Assembly (NCBI GenBank): GCA_009377525.1
Contig: WHTW01000058.1
Location: 1 to 42,178, forward strand
Direction: 5' to 3'
DNA length: 42,178 nt
From: Rhodospirillales bacterium
GTDB lineage: Bacteria > Pseudomonadota > Alphaproteobacteria > Reyranellales > Reyranellaceae
The notes below the pieces were generated by a model. The model searched no databases, had not been told where the DNA came from, and saw only the letters and a program-made list of their open reading frames with translations. Positions 8,136 through 16,529 of the stretch are shown here, one piece after another. The translations under genes and the position numbers were made by a program. Numbering within the stretch: position 1 is the stretch's first letter; every line of letters begins with the position of its first letter.

Positions 8136-9127
8136 CAGCCGCCCGTCACACTCATATGGCGCGGCACGGCCGGGCCGCTGTGGCGGCGATCGATGATGAA
8201 GTCGTGGCCCTTGGGCTTGCGCGCGATCGCCTCGGTGATCGCCTGGTCCAGAAGCTCGTCGCTTTCCGAGGCGCGGAGCGGCGCCCGCAGGTCGGCCGCA
8301 TCCTCCTGGCCGAGGCACATGTAGAGCGTGCCGGTGCAGGTGAGCCGCACGCGATTGCAGCTTTCGCAGAAATTATGGGTGAGCGGCGTGATGAAGCCCA
8401 GCCGTCCGCCGGTCTCCTCGACCTTGAAGTAGCGCGCCGGACCGCCGGTGCGATAGTCGGTCTCGGTGAGCGTGAAGTGCTTGGCGATCTCGACCCGCGC
8501 CAGCGACAGCGGCAGGTACTGGTCGAGCCGCGCCGCATCGCCGATCTCGCCCATCGGCATGACCTCGATCAGGGTGAGGTCCATGCCGCGGCCGTGGCTC
8601 CAGCGGATCAGCTCGTCGAATTCCATGTCGTTGACGCCGCGCAGCGCCACCGCGTTGATCTTGATATGCAGGCCGGCGTCCTGGGCGGCATCGATGCCGC
8701 GCATCACCTGGTCGAGATCGCCCCAGCGCGTCAGCTCGCGGAACTTTTCCTTGTCCAGCGTGTCCATCGACACGTTGAGCCGCCTGACGCCGACCGCCGC
8801 CAATTCCTTGGCGTACTTGGCGAGCTGGCTGCCGTTGGTGGTGAGCGTGAGCTCCTCGAGTGCGCCGCTGTCGAGATGGCGGCCCAGGCCGCGGATCAGC
8901 GACATCACGTTCTTGCGCACCAGCGGCTCGCCGCCGGTGAGCCGCAGCTTCTTCACGCCGCGGCGCACGAAAGCCGAGCACAGCCGCTCCAGCTCCTCCA
9001 GCGACAGGACCTCGGCCTTGGGCAGGAAGGTCATGTCCTCGGCCATGCAATAGACGCAGCGGAAGTCGCAACGGTCCGTCACCGAGACGCGCAGGTAAGT
9101 GATATGCCGGCCGAACGGGTCGATCAT
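8135..9127 (-). CDS. moaA: GTP 3',8-cyclase MoaA (molybdenum cofactor synthesis)
   Basis: A 330-residue radical-SAM enzyme. The N-terminal cluster ligands are C20-x3-C24-x2-C27 ([10 protein letters not shown]). A second C-x2-C-x13-C cluster ([11 protein letters not shown]) sits near residue 260, and the protein ends in the conserved Gly-Gly tail. It converts GTP to 3',8-cyclo-GTP, the first step of molybdopterin synthesis, together with MoaC. Its ATG overlaps the stop of the upstream DNA ligase gene by four bases, so its translation is coupled to a DNA-repair operon, which is an unusual place for it. No other mo-cofactor gene is in the window. Confidence 0.95.
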   Translation of the reverse strand: MIDPFGRHITYLRVSVTDRCDFRCVYCMAEDMTFLPKAEVLSLEELERLCSAFVRRGVKKLRLTGGEPLVRKNVMSLIRGLGRHLDSGALEELTLTTNGSQLAKYAKELAAVGVRRLNVSMDTLDKEKFRELTRWGDLDQVMRGIDAAQDAGLHIKINAVALRGVNDMEFDELIRWSHGRGMDLTLIEVMPMGEIGDAARLDQYLPLSLARVEIAKHFTLTETDYRTGGPARYFKVEETGGRLGFITPLTHNFCESCNRVRLTCTGTLYMCLGQEDAADLRAPLRASESDELLDQAITEAIARKPKGHDFIIDRRHSGPAVPRHMSVTGG

Positions 9128-10749
9128 GGTGCCGTAACATAGGCACTTTCGGCGGGGTTTTCGAGCCCTGACGGGCCCAAGAGCCTGAGGAGATTATCTA
9201 TTGTGTCGGCTTCGGCGGCCGGTTTGTCGGTCCGGATGCGATTGATTCGCGGGAACCGCATGGCCAGCCCCGATTTATGGCGGATCGAGCGGGCGATGCC
9301 GTCGAAGGCGATCTCCAGCACCAGCTCCGGGGCCACCTCGCGGACCGGCCCGAAGCGGTTGGTCGTATGGTCGCGCACCCATTTGTCGAGCCAGCGCAGC
9401 TCCTCGTCGGTGAAGCCGAAATAGGCCTTGCCGACCGGCGCCAGCTCGCGTTGGCCCGCCGCCTCGCGCCAGCAGCCGAAGGTGAAGTCGGAGTAGAAGG
9501 AGCTCCTCTTGCCGTGGCCGCGCTGGGCGTACATCAGCACGCAGTCGACCAGCATGGGATCGCGCTTCCATTTGAACCACGGACCCTTGGGTCGGCCGGC
9601 GAGATAGGCGCCGTCGCCGCGCTTCAGCATCAGCCCCTCGATGCCGTCGCTGGTCATCTGTTCGCGCAGCTGGGCGAGATGGGCCCAGTCGGTGAAGATC
9701 ACCAGCGGCGAGACGTCGAAGCGCGGCCTGGGCTTCTGGGCGTTCCAGGCTTCCAGCCGGGCGCGGCGCTGGTCGAAGCTGAGCGCGCGCAGATCCTCGC
9801 CCTCCAGCCACAGGACGTCGTAGAGCCGCACGTGCGCGGGATGCTCCTTCAGCATCTTGGGCGTCACGGCCTTGCGGTTGAGCCGCTGCTGCAGGTCGTT
9901 GAACGGCGCCACGGTCTCCTCGCGGCGCACCAGAAGCTCGCCGTCGAACACGCCCTCGAAGTCGATCGCCTCGATGATGTCGGGGAACGCTCCCGATACA
10001 TCCTCGCCGGCGCGGCTGTACATCCGTTTCACGCCGCCGGAGGCGGCGATCTGCACGCGGATGCCGTCCCATTTCCATTCGGCGCGGAAATGCGCGGGCT
10101 CGAGCGCCTCGAGCTCGGCGCGCTCGATGGGATTGGCCAGCATCGGCGGCAGGAAAGCGCCGCCGGCATTGGTGCTGGGCCTGGGCGCGTCGTGCAGCAG
10201 CCAGTCGAACAACGGCCGGTAGGGCGGCGAGAGGCCGTGCCAGATCTCCTCGACGGCATCGACCGGCTGGTTGCCGATGTTGGCCACCGCCTGCTTGGCC
10301 AATCGAGCCGACACGCCGACGCGCAATGCGCCGGTCAGCAGTTTCAGCAATGCCCAGCGGCCGGTCGCATCGAGCGAGTCGAGCCAGCGCTTGAGGATCG
10401 CCGGCGTCTGCATCTTGGTCGCGGTCTGCAGCGTGTCCACGACCTCGCCCAGGGTCGGCGGCGGCCCGGCATTCGGGTCAGTCTCCCAGATCAGCGACAA
10501 CGTTTCGGCGAGATCGCCGACATAGTCGTAGGAGAGATGGAACAGCTCGGGCCCGATCTTGTCCTCGCCGAAGCCGCGCAGCAGCGCGGGCTTGGCGGCT
10601 GGGAAGTCGAGACCACTGGTCAGCGCCGCCAGCGCCCAGCCGCGGTCGGGATCGGGCGTCTCGCGCAAATACGTCTCGATCAGCCTGAGCTTGGCGTTGC
10701 GCGCCGGCTGGTAGGAGAGCGCATCGAGCAGGGTGGCGAAGGCCTGCAT
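9124..10749 (-). CDS. ATP-dependent DNA ligase of the Lhr-Core/exonuclease cluster
   Basis: A 541-residue ATP-dependent ligase with an N-terminal helical DNA-binding domain (about 1-200), the adenylation motif [11 protein letters not shown] with Lys226 as the AMP-accepting residue, and an OB-fold domain with FKWKRDP near residue 400. This is the type found next to an MBL-fold exonuclease and an Lhr-Core helicase and linked to DNA-damage repair. The frame is open upstream, but ATG 10749 gives the family N-terminus and its first base overlaps the last base of the exonuclease stop. Confidence 0.92.
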   Translation of the reverse strand: MQAFATLLDALSYQPARNAKLRLIETYLRETPDPDRGWALAALTSGLDFPAAKPALLRGFGEDKIGPELFHLSYDYVGDLAETLSLIWETDPNAGPPPTLGEVVDTLQTATKMQTPAILKRWLDSLDATGRWALLKLLTGALRVGVSARLAKQAVANIGNQPVDAVEEIWHGLSPPYRPLFDWLLHDAPRPSTNAGGAFLPPMLANPIERAELEALEPAHFRAEWKWDGIRVQIAASGGVKRMYSRAGEDVSGAFPDIIEAIDFEGVFDGELLVRREETVAPFNDLQQRLNRKAVTPKMLKEHPAHVRLYDVLWLEGEDLRALSFDQRRARLEAWNAQKPRPRFDVSPLVIFTDWAHLAQLREQMTSDGIEGLMLKRGDGAYLAGRPKGPWFKWKRDPMLVDCVLMYAQRGHGKRSSFYSDFTFGCWREAAGQRELAPVGKAYFGFTDEELRWLDKWVRDHTTNRFGPVREVAPELVLEIAFDGIARSIRHKSGLAMRFPRINRIRTDKPAAEADTIDNLLRLLGPSGLENPAESAYVTAP

Positions 10750-11765
10750 CAGGTGCCTTCCTCCTCGCGGCCGGCGAGATGCAATGCCTCGGCGTCGATG
10801 CCGAGCGAGCGTGCATGGTGCACCAGTGCTTCCTCGCGGCCATGCGTCACCCAGACCTTGGGCGCACCGACATCCTTCAGCGTCTGGGTGAGTTCGGCCC
10901 AGTCCGCGTGGTCGGAGATGATCAGCGGCAGCTCCGCACCGCTCTGGCGGGCGCGTGCCCGCACCCGCATCCAGCCCGAGCAGACCGCCGGCACCGGGTC
11001 GGCGAAGCGCCGCGACCAGCGGTCGGCGATGGCCGACGGCGGGCAGAGCACGATGGCGCCGCGGAAATTTTCCAGGATGGCGTCGGAGACGTGGGCGATG
11101 TCGCCGAGATCGACACCCTGCTCCTGGTAGAGCTTGCAGAGCGCCATCAGGCTGCCGTGCAGCCAGATGCGCTTGTCCCAGCCGGCGGCGCGCAACAGCT
11201 TGATGACGCGCTGGCACTTGCCCAGCGCATAGACGCCCACCAAGTGCGTACGTTCGGGGAAGGTCGCGACCGAGCGCAACAGCTTGCCGATCTCGCCCAT
11301 GTCGGAGGGGTGGTGGAACACGGGCAGCGCGAAGGTCGCCTCGGTGATGAAGACGTCGCAGGGGATCGGCTCGAAGGGCGGGCAGGTCGGGTCGGGCCGG
11401 CGCTTGAAATCGCCCGAGACGACGATGCGCTGGCCTTTATATGCAAGCGCTGCTTGCGCCGAGCCCAATATGTGGCCGGCGGGCGCCAGCTCGACATCCA
11501 CTTCGCCGATCCGCACGCTTTCGCCATACTTCAAGGATTGCTGGCCGGTGTCCGGCATGCCGTCGAAGCGCGTGCGCATGATCGCGAGCGTTTCGGGCGT
11601 GGCGAGCGCCTTGCGATGGCCGGGGCGGGCGTGGTCGCCATGTCCATGGGTGACCACGGCTCGCGGTACCGCCACTGCCGGATCGATGTAAAAGTCCCCC
11701 GGTTTGCAGTACAGGCCGCGCGGCGTCGGATAGAGCCAGGAGCGAGGATCGAGGGTGTCGGTCAT
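10749..11765 (-). CDS. ligase-associated DNA exonuclease, metallo-beta-lactamase fold
   Basis: A 338-residue SNM1/PSO2-like nuclease. The metal motif THGHGDHA gives His40, His42, Asp44 and His45. VVSGDFKRRPDPTCPPFEP near residues 134-152 and ITEATFALP near 159 belong to the beta-CASP-type exonuclease family that accompanies this ligase. It presumably trims DNA ends before sealing by the next gene, with which it shares a one-base stop/start overlap. Its ATG (11763-11765) lies inside the first codons of the divergent helicase gene. Confidence 0.9.
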   Translation of the reverse strand: MTDTLDPRSWLYPTPRGLYCKPGDFYIDPAVAVPRAVVTHGHGDHARPGHRKALATPETLAIMRTRFDGMPDTGQQSLKYGESVRIGEVDVELAPAGHILGSAQAALAYKGQRIVVSGDFKRRPDPTCPPFEPIPCDVFITEATFALPVFHHPSDMGEIGKLLRSVATFPERTHLVGVYALGKCQRVIKLLRAAGWDKRIWLHGSLMALCKLYQEQGVDLGDIAHVSDAILENFRGAIVLCPPSAIADRWSRRFADPVPAVCSGWMRVRARARQSGAELPLIISDHADWAELTQTLKDVGAPKVWVTHGREEALVHHARSLGIDAEALHLAGREEEGT

Positions 11766-14232
11766 TGAAGCTGATCCATCCTACCGGCGAGATATAGGTC
11801 TTCCCGACCTGTTTTCACGCTGGTTCGAGAGCCGCGGATGGGCGCCGCGGCCGCACCAGCTCGCCCTGATCGACCTCGCCCGGCAAGGCAAGAGCACGCT
11901 GCTGATCGCGCCGACCGGCGGCGGCAAGACCCTGGCGGGCTTCCTGCCGTCGCTGATCGAGCTCACCGAGCGGCGACTCGCCGGCAAGGATCTGGCGCAC
12001 AAGAAGGGCAAGGGCGAGCTGCACACGCTCTACATCTCGCCCTTGAAGGCGCTGGCCACCGACATCCGCCGCAACCTCGAGATGCCGATCGCCGAGATGG
12101 CCCTGCCGGTGCGCGCCGAAAGCCGCACCGGCGACACGCCACAAAGCCGGCGGCTCCGCCAGCGCGAGCGCCCGCCCGATCTGCTGATGACCACGCCCGA
12201 ATCGCTGGCGCTGCTGCTGAGCTATCCCGACGCCACGCAGTTCTTCGCCAACCTTCGGTGTGTGATCATCGACGAGCTGCATTCCTTCGCCACCAGCAAG
12301 CGCGGCCATCACCTCGCGCTTTGCCTGGCGCGCGTCGCCACGCTCGCCCCACAGGTGCGCTTCGTCGGCCTCTCCGCCACCGTCGCCGATCCGCCGGCTA
12401 TGGCGGAGTTCCTTGCCGTCAAGGACGAGGTCGAGATCGTGCTGGGCGAGCCCGGTGCACAGCCGGTCGTGTCGATCATCGATACCCAGGAGCGCCTGCC
12501 GTGGGGCGGCCACATGGGCCATCACGCCGTCCCCGAGGTCTACAACATCATCCGCCAGCACAAGACCTCGATCGTGTTCGTGAACACAAGGGCGCAGGCC
12601 GAGCTGGTGTTCGACCGGCTGTGGCGCATCAACGAGGAGAACCTGGCGATCGGCCTGCATCACGGCTCGCTCGCCGTCGAGCAGCGCCGCAAGGTCGAGG
12701 CGGCGATGGCTGCCGGCAAGCTGTGTGCCGTCGTGGCAACCTCCTCGCTCGATCTCGGTATCGACTGGGGCGACGTCGATCTCGTGATCCAGATGGGCGC
12801 GCCCAAGGGCGTCAGTCGCCTGATGCAGAGGATCGGCCGCGCCAACCATCGGCTGGACGAGCCCAGCCGCGCCATGATCGCGCCAGCCAACCGCTTCGAG
12901 GTGCTGGAATCGCTCGCCGCGCTGGAGGCCGTCGAAGCGCGCGAGCTCGACGGCGACCCGCCGCGGCCACCCTGCCTCGATGTGCTGGCCCAGCACATCG
13001 TCGGCTGCGCCTGCGCCCAGCCGATCGGCCGCGATCAGCTCTACGAGGAGGTGCTGACGACGCAGCCCTACCGCGAGCTGCCGCGCAAGGATTTCGACGA
13101 CACTTTCGACTTCGTCGCCACCGGCGGCTACGCGCTGGCGGCCTACGAGCGCTGGCACCGGCTGAAGCAGTTGCCCGACGGGCGCTGGATGCTGGCCTCG
13201 CCGCTGGTGGCGCGGCAGTTCCGCATGAACGTCGGCACCATCGTCGAACTGCCGCTGATCAAGGTGAAGATGAAGCGCGGCCCCATTCTCGGCGAGGTCG
13301 AGGAGGCCTTCATCCAGGGGCTGGTGAGGGGTGACACCTTCGTCTTCGGTGGCCGCCTCCTGCGCTTCGAAGGCGTCAAGGAGCTCATAGCCCAATGCTC
13401 GCCCGCGACCGGCGGCGATCCCAAGGTGCCGGCCTATGGCGGCGGCCGCCTGCCGCTCTCTACGTTCTTGGCTGAGCGGGTTCGCGGCATCCTGCAGGAT
13501 CCGTCGCGGCATCCGAAGCTGCCGCCCGAGGTGCGCGAATGGCTGCGCATCCAGCGCATCCGCTCGACCCTGCCGGCCGGCAACCGCCTGCTGATCGAGG
13601 GATTCCCGCGCGGCGCCAAGCAGTTCATCGTCGCCTACTGCTTCGAAGGCCGGAACGCGCATCAGACGCTCGGCATGCTGCTGACGCGGCGCATGGAACG
13701 CATGGACCTCAGGCCGCTGGGCTTCGTCGCCACCGACTACGTGCTGGGCATCTGGGGCCTCCGTCCGCCGACCAAGCAACAGCTCGACCAGCTGTTCGAC
13801 GAGGACATGCTGGGCGATGATCTCGAGGCATGGATGGACGAATCGACCATGCTGCGCCGCTCGTTCCGCAATGTCGCGGTGATCGCCGGCCTGATCGAAC
13901 GCCGCTTTCCGGGCGAGGAGAAATCGCGCCGCCAGGTCACCTTCAGCTCCGACTTGATCTACGACGCGCTGCGCAAGCACGAGCCCGACCACATCCTCTT
14001 GCGCGCCACCCGCCAGGACGCCGCCTGGCAGCTCGCCGACGTCAGGCGCCTGGGCGAGCTCCTGCGCCGCGCCAAGGGCCGCATCGACTACCGAAGGCTC
14101 GACCGCATCTCGCCGCTCGCCGTGCCGGTGCTGCTCGAGATCGGCAAGGAGCGCGTGCTCGACGGCACCGCCGAGGACGAGCTGCTCGACATCGCCGCGC
14201 AGGAGCTGATCGACGAGGCGACGCGGCTTTAG
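11755..14232 (+). CDS. Lhr-Core type DEXH-box helicase, ligase-associated
   Basis: An 825-residue SF2 helicase. Motif I is APTGGGKT (Lys58), motif II is DELH at 173-176, followed by VGLSATVADP (motif III) and a motif VI region MQRIGRANHR. The long C-terminal half carries the winged-helix and beta-barrel part of Lhr-Core proteins. It is a 3'-to-5' ATP-dependent translocase by family knowledge. The GTG start at 11755 overlaps the divergent exonuclease start by 11 bases; no other start precedes the conserved LPDLFSRWFESRGWAPRPHQ block except rare codons. A ligase-associated metallophosphoesterase gene often follows it, but is not found here. Confidence 0.92.
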   Translation: MSVIEADPSYRRDIGLPDLFSRWFESRGWAPRPHQLALIDLARQGKSTLLIAPTGGGKTLAGFLPSLIELTERRLAGKDLAHKKGKGELHTLYISPLKALATDIRRNLEMPIAEMALPVRAESRTGDTPQSRRLRQRERPPDLLMTTPESLALLLSYPDATQFFANLRCVIIDELHSFATSKRGHHLALCLARVATLAPQVRFVGLSATVADPPAMAEFLAVKDEVEIVLGEPGAQPVVSIIDTQERLPWGGHMGHHAVPEVYNIIRQHKTSIVFVNTRAQAELVFDRLWRINEENLAIGLHHGSLAVEQRRKVEAAMAAGKLCAVVATSSLDLGIDWGDVDLVIQMGAPKGVSRLMQRIGRANHRLDEPSRAMIAPANRFEVLESLAALEAVEARELDGDPPRPPCLDVLAQHIVGCACAQPIGRDQLYEEVLTTQPYRELPRKDFDDTFDFVATGGYALAAYERWHRLKQLPDGRWMLASPLVARQFRMNVGTIVELPLIKVKMKRGPILGEVEEAFIQGLVRGDTFVFGGRLLRFEGVKELIAQCSPATGGDPKVPAYGGGRLPLSTFLAERVRGILQDPSRHPKLPPEVREWLRIQRIRSTLPAGNRLLIEGFPRGAKQFIVAYCFEGRNAHQTLGMLLTRRMERMDLRPLGFVATDYVLGIWGLRPPTKQQLDQLFDEDMLGDDLEAWMDESTMLRRSFRNVAVIAGLIERRFPGEEKSRRQVTFSSDLIYDALRKHEPDHILLRATRQDAAWQLADVRRLGELLRRAKGRIDYRRLDRISPLAVPVLLEIGKERVLDGTAEDELLDIAAQELIDEATRL

Positions 14233-14302
14233 CACAGTCGGATTGACAGCGAGCCTATCGGATTGCGTTGTGATTATCTTAGGCAACTTTTGAGAGAGTG
14301 AC

Positions 14303-15295
14303 ATGCGGCTGGACTCAGTGCGGGAACTGAAGCAACGGGCCATGACAGATATCGTGTCGCCGATGCGCGCCGCGGCGCCGAGATCGATAAACTTGGCTTT
14401 CGCTGCTGCACCCATGGAAGTCACCAAGACGAAGCCTCGTCTCGTCGCCCTGGGAATCGCGCCTGCCGGTCGCAACCAGTACAAGCTCGCGATCCGCCTT
14501 CAGTGGCATTCGCTGGAAGAGGCGCCGGAAGTCGAGAGGCTCGTTCGGCTGGCGCGACACGAGGTCGATGTTCGCTATATAGGTCAGGTTCGCAAGCGTG
14601 CGGTCAACTTCAGGGCGAAGCACCGTCCGCTGATCATCGGCTGTTCCGTCGCCCACATGAAGGTAACCGCTGGCACGCTTGGCGGCTTTGTGAAGCGTCG
14701 GAAAGGCGATGATACCTGCATCTTGTCGAACAACCACGTTCTCGCAGACGAGAACAATGCACAACGGGGCGACGCCATCCTCCAGCCAGGCCCCTACGAC
14801 AAGGGAAAAAGCGGGGATGCGGTCGCCAAGTTGGCTGACTTCGTGCCGTTGCGATTGCGCCGACGGAATCACGTCGATTCGGCGATTGCCGTCGTTTCTT
14901 CCTCGATCGACTGCGATGTTGAGAAGATTCCAGGCATCGGCGTTCTCAAAGGCGTGTTTCCCGACACGATTGAAGATGGCCTGCAGGTGAGGAAGGCAGG
15001 GCGAACGACGGGCGTTACGCGTGGACGTGTCTCGGCGTTCGAAGTGGACGACGTGGTGGTGGAGTATGACCTCGGCAACGTCAGATTCGATGACCAAATT
15101 GAAATCGAAGGATCCGGATCGGGACCGTTTAGCGACGGTGGAGATAGCGGTTCGCTGATCGTGGACTCCCGACGCTTCGCGGTCGCACAGCTTTTTGCCG
15201 GTACGGATTTGGGTGGGCGCAACGGCATGGGATTGACCTATGCTACTCCGATCCAAGCCGTCCTCGATTCTCTGAAGGTCGATCTGCTATACTGA
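14303..15295 (+). CDS. trypsin-like serine protease with N-terminal accessory module
   Basis: A 330-residue protein. The chymotrypsin-fold domain (about 110-325) has all three catalytic residues: His145 in LSNNHVLAD, Asp192 in HVDSAIAVV, and Ser282 in GGDSGSLI. Residues 45-97 form a separate alpha/beta module (VALGI ... YKLAIRLQ ... VDVRYIGQV). There is no signal peptide or membrane anchor, so a cytoplasmic role is likely. Base composition is visibly lower in GC than the flanking repair genes, which suggests transfer. It is followed four bases later by a small gene that carries the same accessory module alone. The target is unknown. Confidence 0.85.
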   Translation: MRLDSVRELKQRAMTDIVSPMRAAAPRSINLAFAAAPMEVTKTKPRLVALGIAPAGRNQYKLAIRLQWHSLEEAPEVERLVRLARHEVDVRYIGQVRKRAVNFRAKHRPLIIGCSVAHMKVTAGTLGGFVKRRKGDDTCILSNNHVLADENNAQRGDAILQPGPYDKGKSGDAVAKLADFVPLRLRRRNHVDSAIAVVSSSIDCDVEKIPGIGVLKGVFPDTIEDGLQVRKAGRTTGVTRGRVSAFEVDDVVVEYDLGNVRFDDQIEIEGSGSGPFSDGGDSGSLIVDSRRFAVAQLFAGTDLGGRNGMGLTYATPIQAVLDSLKVDLLY

Positions 15296-15299
15296 CGCC

Positions 15300-15527
15300 A
15301 TGGCCAGCGAGAATGTTCCCCTCGATCGGGTGCGAGCAGTGAAGTCGGGGTTGAGGCAGAACCTCGGCAAATCGGTTGATGTGGTGGGCGTCGGGGTGAC
15401 CAGGCGCAAGGGACATTACGTGCTCAAGGTCAATGTCGGGAAAATGCCGAAAGACCGGGAACTGCCATCGGAGATCGATGGTGTGCCCGTGGAGTTCGAA
15501 GTCGTAGGACGGATTCGTCCAAGATAG
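15300..15527 (+). CDS. small protein resembling the protease's N-terminal module
   Basis: A 75-residue protein starting four bases after the protease stop, so probably co-translated. Residues 27-71 (VVGVGVTRRKGHYVLKVNVG, then VPVEFEVVGRI) align with residues 47-97 of the protease (LVALGI ... YKLAIRLQ ... EVDVRYIGQV) with similar spacing of hydrophobic strands. In my recollection, related modules with an IDGVPV(D/E)V motif precede trypsin-like domains in many bacterial proteins. A free copy could be a regulator, chaperone or inhibitor of the protease. This role is inference; the similarity can be seen directly. Confidence 0.75.
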   Translation: MASENVPLDRVRAVKSGLRQNLGKSVDVVGVGVTRRKGHYVLKVNVGKMPKDRELPSEIDGVPVEFEVVGRIRPR

Positions 15528-15581
15528 TCGATCGCCATTTTCACTCCTGATCTTGATTCAATGAAAGTCACGTGAGGCCCG

Positions 15582-16511
15582 TCACGCAAAGTGCGGCATG
15601 ACGTCGGAGGCGAAGAGTTCGCGGGTCTCGGCGTCGTTGCGGTAATCGCCGTTGATCAGCAGTTCGACGCCGGCATCCTGATATTGCCCGATCAGATCAA
15701 TGGCCTCGGATACGGTGCCGACGAAGTCGCGCAACGGTCCGCGGGCAGCCAGCCGCTCGCGCTTGGCCGCCACTGCGGCGTCGTCGCGGGCAAGCAGCCA
15801 GGCGTGGGCATGGGTTTTTTCAATCGTGCCGTAATCGCGCTCTGCTGCGTCGCAGTGGCTGCGCAGCACTGCCAGCTTGTGACGCACCGTTGCGACGTCG
15901 CCCTGGACATTGCAGGCGTCGGCCAGACGGGCGACGGCGCGCAGGGTCAGCTGTTCGCCGCTGCCGGCGATCATCACTGGCGGACGCGGCTTCTGCACCG
16001 GCTTCGGTTCGAGGATCGCGTCCTCGACGTGGAAATACCGGCCATGGAAAGTCGTCCGCGGCTCAGTCCACATCTTCAGGATCAACTGGACCGCTTCCTC
16101 CATCTGCCGGATGCGAGTCGCCGGCCGCGGCGGGAACGCCCAGCCATATTGCTTGTATTCATCCTCGAAAAAGCCGGCGCCGATGCCGAGCGTCAGTCGT
16201 CCCCGGCTGATCAGATCGACACTCGCCATGATCTTGGCGAGATGCGCGGGGTTGCGATAACCGACCGCCGTGGCCAGGGTTGCCAGACGGATGCGGTTGG
16301 TGACGGCGGCCAGTCCCGCCAGGACGGTCCAGCCTTCCAGGACCGGCTCGTCTGGCGCGCCCACGCGGGGGATCTGGATCATGTGGTCCAGGACCGAGAA
16401 CCAGACAAAGCCGTGAGTCTCCGCCCATTGCGCCTTCACCTTCACCGCCTCGAAGGCCTCGGCCGGATCGGGAGTATCGAGCCAGGACGATTGATGAATG
16501 CCGAACTTCAT
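15582..16511 (-). CDS. LLM-class flavin/F420-dependent oxidoreductase
   Basis: A 309-residue luciferase-like TIM barrel. It begins MKFGIHQSSW, has LATLATAVGYRNPAHLAKIM, the SRGRLTLGIGAGFFEDEYKQ block typical of the family near residues 103-122, and PPVMIAGSGEQLTLRAVARL. It uses reduced FMN or F420 to oxidise or reduce a small organic substrate that I cannot define. A broken copy of a close relative, with only its first and last codons, is present at 33869-34005. The convergent gap of 54 bp to the small protein gene has no clear terminator. Confidence 0.87.
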   Translation of the reverse strand: MKFGIHQSSWLDTPDPAEAFEAVKVKAQWAETHGFVWFSVLDHMIQIPRVGAPDEPVLEGWTVLAGLAAVTNRIRLATLATAVGYRNPAHLAKIMASVDLISRGRLTLGIGAGFFEDEYKQYGWAFPPRPATRIRQMEEAVQLILKMWTEPRTTFHGRYFHVEDAILEPKPVQKPRPPVMIAGSGEQLTLRAVARLADACNVQGDVATVRHKLAVLRSHCDAAERDYGTIEKTHAHAWLLARDDAAVAAKRERLAARGPLRDFVGTVSEAIDLIGQYQDAGVELLINGDYRNDAETRELFASDVMPHFA

Positions 16512-16529
16512 GGCGCTGCTTTGGTCTGG

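Noticed and set aside
11815..14484. Open frame of 889 codons antisense to the helicase gene
   Set aside because: It is a shadow of a GC-rich gene read on the other strand: no recognisable domain, skewed to His/Gln/Arg/Ala, while the sense frame has all helicase motifs.
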